Assembly (NCBI GenBank): GCA_001412355.1
Contig: LKUD01000031.1
Location: forward strand, 1-64,000
Length of the DNA: 64,000 nucleotides
Direction of reading: 5' to 3'
DNA from: Methanoculleus sp. SDB
GTDB taxonomy: Archaea; Halobacteriota; Methanomicrobia; Methanomicrobiales; Methanomicrobiaceae
Made by a program: the position numbers and the translations under genes. Positions within the stretch are counted from its first letter, which is position 1; each line of letters begins with the position of its first letter. The notes beneath the pieces were generated by a model. It searched no databases and was not told where the DNA came from. It was given only the letters and a program-made list of their open reading frames with translations. This document shows, in pieces, positions 7,381 through 14,885 of the stretch.

Positions 7381-9042
7381 ATGCGCCTGCTGCCCGTGCT
7401 CCTGCTCCTCTGTGTGCTCTGCCCCGCCGCGGGCGCCGTTATGATCACCGAATTCTGCCCCGACACATGGCAGACGGGAGAACAGGACGAATTTCTGGTT
7501 CTTGAGGGAGCCGGGAGCCTTGCCGGGATTCTCGTAAGCGACGGGGAAGGCAGTATCCGGTTTCCTGCGGGATCACGGATATCCGGGCAGCTCACTATCG
7601 CCCGGTATGCGACCGCATACCGGAGAACGCACGGGATCCTTCCCGACTACGAGATCTACGATACCGTTGCGGGAGTTCCGGACGTAATCAGGACCGGCGA
7701 TATGCGGCTCGCAAACAGTCAGGACGAGCTCGTCCTTTCCGAAAATGGTGTTGTGGTGCAGACCGTCGCATGGCCGGCGGATGTCCGGCCCCGCGAAGGA
7801 CAGGTGCATGTCTGTGAGGAGGGTATCTGGGACTGCCGGCCGTTCTTTATCGGGCAGTCACGCCTCTCGCCTGCCACGTACCATGACGTGTCACTCACTG
7901 CATTCGTCTCCCCTGACTGCGCACGAACCGTCCTGGAGCAGGCGATTGAAGACGCCGACCGGTATATATATGCGAACGTCTACGAAATGACCGATCCGTT
8001 CATTGCCGGACGCCTTGCGTCATGCGCCTCATCGGGCATCACAGTTGCCGTCCTTCTTGAAGGGGGGCCGGTCGGGGGAATACCAGACGGGGAAAGTGCG
8101 GCGGCTGCAGAACTCATCCGGAGCGGGGCGACCGTCCTGCAGATGGGAACGACCGACACGGCACACGCCCGGTACCGTTACACCCACGCGAAGTACCTGC
8201 TCACCGACGGTGATTCGGTGCTTCTCACGAGCGAGAACTTCAAGCCCGGCGGATTTCCCGGTGACGGTATCTCCGGAAACCGTGGATGGGGAGTGTATAT
8301 CGAGGATCCGGGAGTAGCGCGGTATTTTGAAACGGTCTGGCACGAGGATGCCGAAGGAAACGACATAACACCCTTCGTTCCGCGGGATATGGCACCCGGT
8401 GACACGGGAGGAGGTGCATACACCGCGGGACACTCTCCCGCTTCATTCTCCGGCACCGTTGTCACGCCGGTCATATCCCCGGACACAAGCCGCTTAATCC
8501 CCGGACTGATCGACAGTGCCACCCGGACGCTCGATATCGAGCAGGCGTACATCACCCCCTGGCCGGAATCCGGAGAGAATCCGTATCTTGCGGCGGCGAT
8601 CGATGCTGCCCGCAGGGGCGTCAGGGTTCGGGTGCTCCTTGATTCCTCCTGGTTCAACACCGACGGCAACAATGACAACGACGAATGCGTAGCGGCGATC
8701 AATGCGCTCGCACGTGAGGAAGGGCTTTTACTCGAGGCACGCTGCGCCGGGCTGGAGGCGCTCGGCCTCGAAAAGATACACACCAAGGGCGTCATTGTTG
8801 ACGGCGAACGGGTGCTGGTCTCAAGCATCAACTGGAACGAAAATTCACCGTGCTTCAACCGCGAGGCTGGCGTTATCGTCGATCATCCGGGCGTCGGCGC
8901 CTACTTTACTGCCGTCTTTGAGGAAGACTGGACGGCTTCGGCCCCGGCAACGGGGAAAGGCGTCGACTGGACCAAATGGGCGGCCGCAGCAGGGATTGTT
9001 GCGGTGCTCGCAGTGCTCGGATACCGGCGGCACCGGCTCTGA
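7381..9042 (+). CDS. Secreted, membrane-anchored phospholipase-D-like protein with lamin-tail-like N-terminus
   Basis: A 553-residue protein: signal peptide (MRLLPVLLLLCVLCPAAGA), a lamin-tail-like beta domain (VMITEFCPDTWQTGEQDEFLVL, to about residue 110), two PLD halves with HKD motifs (HAKYLLTDGDSVLLTS and HTKGVIVDGERVLVSS, each followed by N or S positions as in the family), and a C-terminal membrane helix with basic tail. PLD-fold enzymes cleave or transfer phosphodiesters in lipids or nucleic acids; the signal and anchor place this one outside the cell. The ATG at 7381 is chosen because the signal peptide begins there. Lamin-tail plus PLD combinations are known in secreted archaeal and bacterial proteins; the substrate is unknown. 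Confidence 0.85.
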   Translation: MRLLPVLLLLCVLCPAAGAVMITEFCPDTWQTGEQDEFLVLEGAGSLAGILVSDGEGSIRFPAGSRISGQLTIARYATAYRRTHGILPDYEIYDTVAGVPDVIRTGDMRLANSQDELVLSENGVVVQTVAWPADVRPREGQVHVCEEGIWDCRPFFIGQSRLSPATYHDVSLTAFVSPDCARTVLEQAIEDADRYIYANVYEMTDPFIAGRLASCASSGITVAVLLEGGPVGGIPDGESAAAAELIRSGATVLQMGTTDTAHARYRYTHAKYLLTDGDSVLLTSENFKPGGFPGDGISGNRGWGVYIEDPGVARYFETVWHEDAEGNDITPFVPRDMAPGDTGGGAYTAGHSPASFSGTVVTPVISPDTSRLIPGLIDSATRTLDIEQAYITPWPESGENPYLAAAIDAARRGVRVRVLLDSSWFNTDGNNDNDECVAAINALAREEGLLLEARCAGLEALGLEKIHTKGVIVDGERVLVSSINWNENSPCFNREAGVIVDHPGVGAYFTAVFEEDWTASAPATGKGVDWTKWAAAAGIVAVLAVLGYRRHRL

Positions 9043-9146
9043 TCCACCCGAATCCCGATGGGGATGTAACCCCAAAAATACGAAAAGAGAGCGTTTGGCT
9101 GTGTCGAAGCTTCCCGTGCCCCGTCACAAAGAAGGAAGAAACGGTG

Positions 9147-9467
9147 TTAATCGAAGGTCCATCTGCAATTTCTCGCGCACCTGCAGACATCACAGAGCGT
9201 AATCGTGACATCGTCACGCATTACTGCGTCTGCCCAGAGATTTACCATGTCATTCAGATCCGGGGAGAGATCTCCGGGTCCCCCGCCCCGTTTTCTGCTC
9301 ATGTATTGTGAGATAGCCGCTCTGCTCACACCGAGTCGCTTTGCAACCTCGCTCTGGCTGATTCCCTGGTCATTGACCAGACGGTACACCATCTCAGCAC
9401 GCATTCGCGGCAGGAGATTTCTTGCGAGGGAATCGCAGACCATGATGTCGCACGGCACAGTACTCAT
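9147..9467 (-). CDS. HTH regulator with C-terminal cysteine cluster
   Basis: A 106-residue protein with an XRE-like helix-turn-helix (GISQSEVAKRLGVSRAAISQYMS, about residues 35-57) and a C-terminal Cys cluster CDVCRCARNC that could bind zinc or an Fe-S cluster. Similar archaeal one-domain regulators with a Cys-rich tail are common in methanogens. It overlaps the upstream winged-helix gene by four bases, so the pair form one transcript. A perfect dyad at 9708-9720 lies in front of the operon and is a candidate binding site for one of the two. Confidence 0.8.
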   Translation of the reverse strand: MSTVPCDIMVCDSLARNLLPRMRAEMVYRLVNDQGISQSEVAKRLGVSRAAISQYMSRKRGGGPGDLSPDLNDMVNLWADAVMRDDVTITLCDVCRCARNCRWTFD

Positions 9468-9697
9468 GTTGTCGCCATACAGGTATCGGGCTTGAACTGA
9501 TATATAATCTGTCGTGCATCCCTGAAGTTGAACTTCTCGATGATGAGTTTGTGTTCCTTGAGTTTCTTAAGCGCGTAGCGCACCGTACGCGGTGCAAGAC
9601 GGCTTTGCGTTACGAGATCCTTGTGCGTCATCTCTCCTCCTTCTGCAAGGAGTATCAGAATTGTCTGGGATGACGGCGGAAGCCTTGCCTCAGGCAT
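9464..9697 (-). CDS. Small winged-helix transcription regulator
   Basis: A 77-residue winged-helix protein: TILILLAEGGEMTHKDLVTQSRLAPRTVRYALKKLKEHKLI is a MarR/ArsR-like helix-turn-helix followed by a wing and a short tail. It is almost only the DNA-binding domain. ATGA overlap (9464-9467) couples it to the Cys-tail HTH protein. The dyad TTAACA-C-TGTTAA lies 10 bases upstream of its start codon, which suggests autoregulation and possibly control of the divergent OB-fold gene at 9767. Confidence 0.82.
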   Translation of the reverse strand: MPEARLPPSSQTILILLAEGGEMTHKDLVTQSRLAPRTVRYALKKLKEHKLIIEKFNFRDARQIIYQFKPDTCMATT

Positions 9698-9707
9698 ACC
9701 TAATATG

Positions 9708-9720
9708 TTAACACTGTTAA
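9708..9720. promoter_or_regulatory. Perfect inverted repeat between divergent genes (putative operator)
   Basis: TTAACA (9708-9713) and TGTTAA (9715-9720) are exact complements around a single base. The site lies 10 bases from the winged-helix start and 46 bases from the divergent OB-fold gene at 9767, within both promoter regions. TATA-like sequence TAATATAATAT follows toward the OB-fold gene. Confidence 0.5.
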
Positions 9721-9766
9721 GTTAAAAACCTATCGACTAATATAATATTCGGGTGAATGTTATTCC

Positions 9767-10156
9767 ATGCTCGATCCCCGGGAGCGAACAGCCGCTTTAC
9801 TCCTCGCAGGCACCGTAGCCGCGCTACTGCTGATACACCTGTCTGTTCAGGCGGTCGGTCCGGAGAGTTTTGCCGCGCCGTACACGGTATCCTCGGCGGA
9901 AGGTGATTATGTAACCCTCACCGGTACCGTTGGGGGGCTCCGCACGACCACGACCGGCGGCCACCTCCTCTTCACCCTCGGAGAGACGGAGATATTCGTC
10001 CCTGAGAGTGTCGCATCAGCGGTTACGGCAGCAGAAGGGGACATGATTGAGGTCGCCGGTACCGTGCAGACATACCGCGGCACAAGGGAGATCGTCATCT
10101 CCTCACCCTCCGGCATCCGGATTCTCCGTCGTGCGGACGACTCAGGGTTTCCCTGA
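9767..10156 (+). CDS. Membrane-anchored OB-fold protein
   Basis: A 129-residue protein with one N-terminal membrane helix (AALLLAGTVAALLLIHLSV) and an outward-facing beta-rich domain (EGDYVTLTGTVGGLRTTTTGGHLLFTLG to EIVISSPSGIRIL) with the strand pattern of a tRNA_anti-like or BOF-type OB fold. Such anchored OB domains occur in methanogens next to nucleases or PLD proteins; here the nearest candidate is the secreted PLD-like protein, though on a separate transcript. The 3' end overlaps a small convergent frame by 15 bases. Confidence 0.75.
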   Translation: MLDPRERTAALLLAGTVAALLLIHLSVQAVGPESFAAPYTVSSAEGDYVTLTGTVGGLRTTTTGGHLLFTLGETEIFVPESVASAVTAAEGDMIEVAGTVQTYRGTREIVISSPSGIRILRRADDSGFP

Positions 10157-10333
10157 ATCAAAAATATCGGCATCGCTGTCTATTTTAAAAGAGGGCTTCC
10201 GGAAATCCTTTTTTTTCCCCGTCTCCTCCGGCTCACCGGATGTATCCTGCCGCGATCTGACCGCCTTCTTTTTACGGCCGTCAACTCCGCTGCCCGTATC
10301 AAGATCACCCGAAATGATCCGTTCCCGTACCAT
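10142..10333 (-). CDS. Possible small charged protein, 63 residues
   Basis: The frame encodes a Lys/Asp/Ser-rich soluble peptide beginning MVRERIISGDLD and ending DSDADIFDSGKP. Codon use is GC-rich at third positions like its neighbours and it lies 59 bases downstream of the DASS transporter on the same strand. A TATATTA-like element on the minus strand near 10364-10370 would allow a nearly leaderless transcript. I recognise no family. It could be a chance frame; the convergent overlap with the OB-fold gene argues mildly against it. Confidence 0.4.
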   Translation of the reverse strand: MVRERIISGDLDTGSGVDGRKKKAVRSRQDTSGEPEETGKKKDFRKPSFKIDSDADIFDSGKP

Positions 10334-10392
10334 ATACCGGTACTATGCACTCGAGCATGATAATATACTCTCCCACCGGCCGAAATGAAAAA

Positions 10393-11919
10393 TCAGGGAG
10401 TGGCAATGGGGGAGACCGCCCAAGCCGGAAGGTCGGGGGTAAAACCGAGCGCCCACATGATAATGGTGAACATGAATACGGTCAGGAGTGCCACCCCGAT
10501 AAGATTGATGACCCAACCCGAGCGAATCATGTCATGCATGCTGATATATCCGCTCCCGTAGGCCACGGCATTCGGTGGTGTCGCCACCGGCAGCATGAAT
10601 GCCATTGACGTGGCAATGGCGGCGGTTATCATGAGCATAAACGGGTGGATGGCCATCGATACGGCGGTCACGGCCATGATCGGCATCATCACCGAAGCCA
10701 TCGCCGTATTCGAGGTCACCTCCGTGAGAAGTGATATCAGAAGGCCGATAATGATGATGACGATGATAATGGGGAGAGCGTGAAACGCGGAGAAATATCC
10801 CACGATAACATTTGCGAGACCACTCTTGATGAATGCCGTCGAGAGGCAGATGCCACCGCCAAAGAGGATCAGAATGCCCCACGGTATCTTCTTCGCCCAT
10901 TCCCAGTTCATCGTATAGATGCCCGCACTCCGGTCGACGGGCAGGAGGAAGAGAAGAATCGCTCCGAAGATTGCAATCGTCGAGTCATGAATGCCGGGGA
11001 AGACCGTATTGAGGCCCGGAATGACCAAATCGCCTATCACCTTTTCCGTCCGGAATATCCAGGCAAAGGCGGTGAAAACAAAGACAAAGAGCGTCCATTT
11101 CTCGCCCCGGCCCATCGACCCCAGTTCCCGGAGCCGTTCGTCGATGATCTCCTTGCCATGGGCAATCATCCGGGGCATATGGCGGTACGGCCCGTACACG
11201 AGCCATGCCCACGAGAACGGGATGAAGACGCATGCCAGAGGAAGCCCGAACTTCATCCACGTGAAGAAGTCGATAGAGGGAGCGCCGGGAAAGAGCGTCT
11301 CGAGCTGGGCAATGAATATGCCGTTCGGCGGAGTCCCGATTATGGTGGCAATCCCGCCGATTGTCGCCGCATGGGCAATCGAGATGACGAGGCACTCGGA
11401 AAAGTCACGCTGTTCCTCGGTCATATCTTCAAGCGCCACCTGCGCATCGGGAAGGATCGTGGCGATTATGGCGATGGCGATGGGGATCATCATCATCGCT
11501 GTCGCGGTGTTTGAAATCCACATCGAAAGAAACGCGGTGGCGACCATGAACCCGAGCACAAGGCGCCGGGGGCTCGTGCCCATCGTCCTGATAATGTGAA
11601 GAGCGATGCGTTTATGCAGTCCCCACCGCTGCATTGACATCGCGATAATAAACCCGCCCATAAAGAGAAAGATCGTCTTGTCAGCGTAGGGAGCCGCCGC
11701 TTCCCCGGGACTCAGAACCCCGAGCAACGGGAAGAGGACAATCGGAATGAGGGCGGTGGCCTGGATCGGGATCGCCTCGGTCACCCACCAGACCACCATC
11801 AGCGTCGTTGCCGCGGCCACATACTGGGCCGGGACGGGAAATACTGCAGGGTCAAAGGGTAGCAGAATTACAATAAAAAATAAAATAACCCCAAGAATTT
11901 TCCCGATCGTTTTTTTCAT
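10393..11919 (-). CDS. DASS/SLC13-family anion transporter
   Basis: A 508-residue membrane protein with about eleven helices and both SNT signatures of the divalent anion:Na+ symporter family: SNTATAMMM in the first half and SNTAMASVMMP in the second. These serine-asparagine-threonine turns hold substrate carboxylates and Na+ in VcINDY-type carriers. Expected substrates are dicarboxylates such as succinate or malate, or inorganic anions such as sulfate; the sequence alone does not decide. The dyad GAATAT-AATA-ATATTC at 11941-11956 sits just in front of the ATG and may be the TATA region or an operator. Confidence 0.9.
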   Translation of the reverse strand: MKKTIGKILGVILFFIVILLPFDPAVFPVPAQYVAAATTLMVVWWVTEAIPIQATALIPIVLFPLLGVLSPGEAAAPYADKTIFLFMGGFIIAMSMQRWGLHKRIALHIIRTMGTSPRRLVLGFMVATAFLSMWISNTATAMMMIPIAIAIIATILPDAQVALEDMTEEQRDFSECLVISIAHAATIGGIATIIGTPPNGIFIAQLETLFPGAPSIDFFTWMKFGLPLACVFIPFSWAWLVYGPYRHMPRMIAHGKEIIDERLRELGSMGRGEKWTLFVFVFTAFAWIFRTEKVIGDLVIPGLNTVFPGIHDSTIAIFGAILLFLLPVDRSAGIYTMNWEWAKKIPWGILILFGGGICLSTAFIKSGLANVIVGYFSAFHALPIIIVIIIIGLLISLLTEVTSNTAMASVMMPIMAVTAVSMAIHPFMLMITAAIATSMAFMLPVATPPNAVAYGSGYISMHDMIRSGWVINLIGVALLTVFMFTIIMWALGFTPDLPAWAVSPIATP

Positions 11920-11940
11920 CGTATATATGATTGGAATTCA

Positions 11941-11956
11941 GAATATAATAATATTC
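11941..11956. promoter_or_regulatory. A/T-rich dyad upstream of the DASS transporter
   Basis: GAATAT (11941-11946) and ATATTC (11951-11956) are exact complements around AATA; an outer pair TGGAAT (11932-11937) / ATTCCA (11953-11958) overlaps it. The site is about 22 bases before the start codon, where the core promoter of this gene is expected. Confidence 0.35.
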
Positions 11957-12051
11957 CATTTTTTATCCGCCGGTAATGCGTTCAGGCGTCCGGTACACCA
12001 AATCCGGATGCGGAAATGCTCCAACGGAGTAATTCCCGCACAAGGCTTTCC

Positions 12052-12534
12052 TCATGGGAGCGGGACAAGCTCCTCGTCGGCAGACCGCCACCGGGGATCG
12101 ACGATACAGAGGAATATGAGGTCTGATGCACCGGTGTTCCTGATATGCTGGACGGCACCGGGCGGAATGTACACGAGCGTGTCCGGATAGACCCGGGCAG
12201 TTTCGTCTCCGATATACATCGTTCCCTCCCCGGCGAGAATATAGTACACTTCGGCCGAAGCAGTGAGGCGGTGAGGCAGGGTCGCTTCTCCTGCAGGAAC
12301 GCGTGCCCGTGCGATACTGCAGTTCAGCTCCGGTTCCCCCTCCCGGTCGGGATGCAGGATCTCGGCAAGCAATGAGCGGTCCATCACCCGTGCATAGGGG
12401 CCGTTACGGCAGTCTTTTACATACAATCGTTCATCTCCGGGGAGTTCGCAGTACAGAACACACCCGCGCTCCATTACTCTTGCGGCGGGGGCGGAAGTAC
12501 CCGGGAGCGGAATAAGACTTAACCCGGTTTGCAT
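12052..12534 (-). CDS. Cupin-domain protein
   Basis: A 160-residue protein whose C-terminal 100 residues form a cupin barrel: PHRLTASAEVYYILAGEGTMYIG is motif 1 with the metal-binding His and Glu, and PDTLVYIPPGAVQHIRN is motif 2. Single cupins of this type are often metal-dependent isomerases or small-molecule-binding proteins; the substrate is unknown. The start at 12534 is the longest; ATG at 12384 (MDRSLLAEILHPD) would leave only the barrel. It is divergent from the methyltransferase gene. Confidence 0.8.
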   Translation of the reverse strand: MQTGLSLIPLPGTSAPAARVMERGCVLYCELPGDERLYVKDCRNGPYARVMDRSLLAEILHPDREGEPELNCSIARARVPAGEATLPHRLTASAEVYYILAGEGTMYIGDETARVYPDTLVYIPPGAVQHIRNTGASDLIFLCIVDPRWRSADEELVPLP

Positions 12535-12598
12535 CCGATAGATATGAAAACCGACCGAAGCGCCCCGCTATTTTGCGGAGAGGGAGTGTTCAGGGACT

Positions 12599-13357
12599 AT
12601 GGAATACTGGGAACTGGAAGGTATCGCACAGGGATCGCTTGCGATCATGAATCCGACGAGCGGGCCGGGAATCTGCGAAGCACTGGCACCTGCCGGCCTG
12701 TCTCCGGGGGACCGCGTGATCGATGTGGGATGCGGAACCGGAACCGTGCTGGCCCTGCTTGCCAAAGAGTACGGCATTTCCGGAACAGGAATCGATCTGC
12801 GGGAAAAATTCTGCCGGCAGGCGGAACAGAACCTGTGGAAGCAGGGGCTTGCGCACCGGGTCAGGATCCTCTGCGGGGATGCCGCCGGGTATATTCCGGA
12901 CCAGACGTTTGACTGTGCCGTCTGCCTCGGTGCGTCGTTTATCTGGGGAGGCATAGAGTCGGCCATTGCGGCACTCAGGAAGATGGTGCATACGGACGGG
13001 TGGATCCTCATCGGGGACAGGTACTGGAGAAACGAGCGTGTCTCCCCCGAATTCGCACGTGAATGGCCCGATATACTCACCGAATACGAGTTCCTCTGCC
13101 TGACGAGGGCGGAGAGATGCACGCTCGCGGGAGTTGTACGGTCGGGAGAGGATGACTGGGACCGGTACGAATCGGCGATATGGCAGGCATGCCGCAGATG
13201 GCTGAACGACCATCCCGCCGATCCGCGCCGGGAGTCAGTCAGGGAGTATCTGGACCGTATTCAGGAAGAGTATCTCGGCTACGGGCGGGAGCATGTCGGA
13301 TGGGCGATGTACCTCCTCGCAGCGGGAGGCGATTCGGAAACCGTGGAGTCCGGATGA
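12599..13357 (+). CDS. Class I SAM-dependent methyltransferase
   Basis: A 252-residue protein with methyltransferase motif I VIDVGCGTGTVLALL (about residue 41), acidic motif II GTGIDL, and motif IV-like FDCAVCLGASFIWGG. The substrate is unknown; the layout resembles small-molecule methyltransferases of the UbiE/ArsM type. Its TGA is nested in the ATG of the next gene (ATGA at 13354-13357), so it is translationally coupled to the ACT-MBL fusion and the two probably act in one process. Confidence 0.88.
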   Translation: MEYWELEGIAQGSLAIMNPTSGPGICEALAPAGLSPGDRVIDVGCGTGTVLALLAKEYGISGTGIDLREKFCRQAEQNLWKQGLAHRVRILCGDAAGYIPDQTFDCAVCLGASFIWGGIESAIAALRKMVHTDGWILIGDRYWRNERVSPEFAREWPDILTEYEFLCLTRAERCTLAGVVRSGEDDWDRYESAIWQACRRWLNDHPADPRRESVREYLDRIQEEYLGYGREHVGWAMYLLAAGGDSETVESG

Positions 13358-14868
13358 AACGCTATTCATTTGTAGCCCGGATGCCTGACCGGCCGGGTGC
13401 ATTGCACCGTGCCGCGGATATCATCACGGAGTTTTGCGGCAACATCAACCGGATTCACTACGACAGGCGGATTGATCCGCGAACCGTCTTCTTCGAGCTG
13501 ACGGCTTTAAAAGCCGATTACGAACGGATACTCTCGGAACTTTCGGACATCGGCTATCTCCAGACATCCCTCGAAACCCTCAGCTTCCTGAAATTTCTGG
13601 TCAGCCTTCCCCACCGTCCGGGGGCACTCGACGATTTTCTCACCTATACGACACAGGCCGGGGCAAATATCTCCTCTATTGACTTTGACGAGAGGGGCAG
13701 TCATCCCGACCGCGTGACCGTAAGCCTGAATGTCGAGGAGAGCGAGGCCGCACGTGATCTCCTCGACCGGCTGAAATCGCAGTACCCTCTTGAGATCCTC
13801 GAATACGACACGACCGGTGAAAAGCTCGACAACACGGTATTTTATGTCAGGTTTGCCCAGAAACTCCGGCCACTCATGGAAAGCCCGGACGAGCCGTTCC
13901 TGCTCTCCTTCCTCCATAACATCAATCATATCGTCCAGGAGCTGACCGGCCGGGGTGAAAATCCGGTACAGGTATTCGAAAATATTCTCACGACGGGCGA
14001 AACGCTGAACCGCACGACCGGAGACGGATTTTATGCGGATGTGCAGCAGATACACGTCGCACCGGACTGTACGATCACCTGTTTCCAGCTCCCGTGCGGA
14101 GGCAGTATCTACATCATCGACACGCCGGAAGACCGGGTGATGGTCGACACCGGATATGGCATTTACTATGCCGATGTCGATCTCATGCTCCGGGAGTTCG
14201 GGCTTGGCGACCGGGAAAAGACCAGCCGTCTCATTATTACACACGCAGATGCGGACCACTGCGGTGCCGGCGGCCTTTTCGGCATACCCGCGCTGATGCA
14301 TCCGGGAACTCTCGAAATCATCAGGCGGGCAAACCGTGCCTATGGCTCACGGAGCGAGAACTCCGTTCTCGAAGAGGTCTACACGACGATGATCGGGCTC
14401 TTTTCCCGTTTTGCACCTCCGCAGAAGGTCGAGCTTCTGCCGGTCGAATCGCAGGGAACCCGGGGAGTGTTTCACATCATCGACACCATCGGCATCGGCG
14501 ATCTTGAATTCGAGATTCTTGAAAGTCCCGGCGGGCACCTCTACGGACAGATATTTATGTACTGCCACCGTCAGGGCATCCTCTTTACGGGAGACAGCCT
14601 GATGAACTTTGCCAGCCTGACCGGAGAACGCCGGAAATATAATTCCCTTGCAGATTTTCTGGTGACCTCGGTCAATGTCGACAGTGACCTGGCCCGCACG
14701 GAGCGCCGTGCCCTGCTGGATCTTGCAGAGGAAGCGAATCAACGGTTGCGAGCGGAAGGACGTTCATGCCTGATCTGCGGGGGGCACGGCGCGGTATCGG
14801 TGCTCCGGGACGGCAGACTTGAAGTCGCAGCGGAGACCGAACACTATACGCGGCAAAAAGGGCTCTGA
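13354..14868 (+). CDS. ACT-ACT-metallo-beta-lactamase-fold fusion protein
   Basis: A 504-residue protein. Residues 1-75 (FVARMPDRPGALHRAADII) and about 80-155 (FLVSLPHRPGALDDFLTYT) are two ACT-like regulatory domains that usually bind amino acids. After a helical linker, residues about 230-490 form a metallo-beta-lactamase fold with the metal motif THADADHCGAGG, GHLYGQIFMYC, LFTGDSLM and a terminal CGGHGAV. The fold typically hydrolyses thioesters, phosphodiesters or reduces O2 when fused to flavodoxin; no flavodoxin is present. Amino-acid control of a hydrolase is inferred. The start at 13354 overlaps the methyltransferase stop; the longer frame from 13180 lies inside that gene. Confidence 0.85.
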   Translation: MKRYSFVARMPDRPGALHRAADIITEFCGNINRIHYDRRIDPRTVFFELTALKADYERILSELSDIGYLQTSLETLSFLKFLVSLPHRPGALDDFLTYTTQAGANISSIDFDERGSHPDRVTVSLNVEESEAARDLLDRLKSQYPLEILEYDTTGEKLDNTVFYVRFAQKLRPLMESPDEPFLLSFLHNINHIVQELTGRGENPVQVFENILTTGETLNRTTGDGFYADVQQIHVAPDCTITCFQLPCGGSIYIIDTPEDRVMVDTGYGIYYADVDLMLREFGLGDREKTSRLIITHADADHCGAGGLFGIPALMHPGTLEIIRRANRAYGSRSENSVLEEVYTTMIGLFSRFAPPQKVELLPVESQGTRGVFHIIDTIGIGDLEFEILESPGGHLYGQIFMYCHRQGILFTGDSLMNFASLTGERRKYNSLADFLVTSVNVDSDLARTERRALLDLAEEANQRLRAEGRSCLICGGHGAVSVLRDGRLEVAAETEHYTRQKGL

Positions 14869-14885
14869 ATATCCGGAAAACACGG

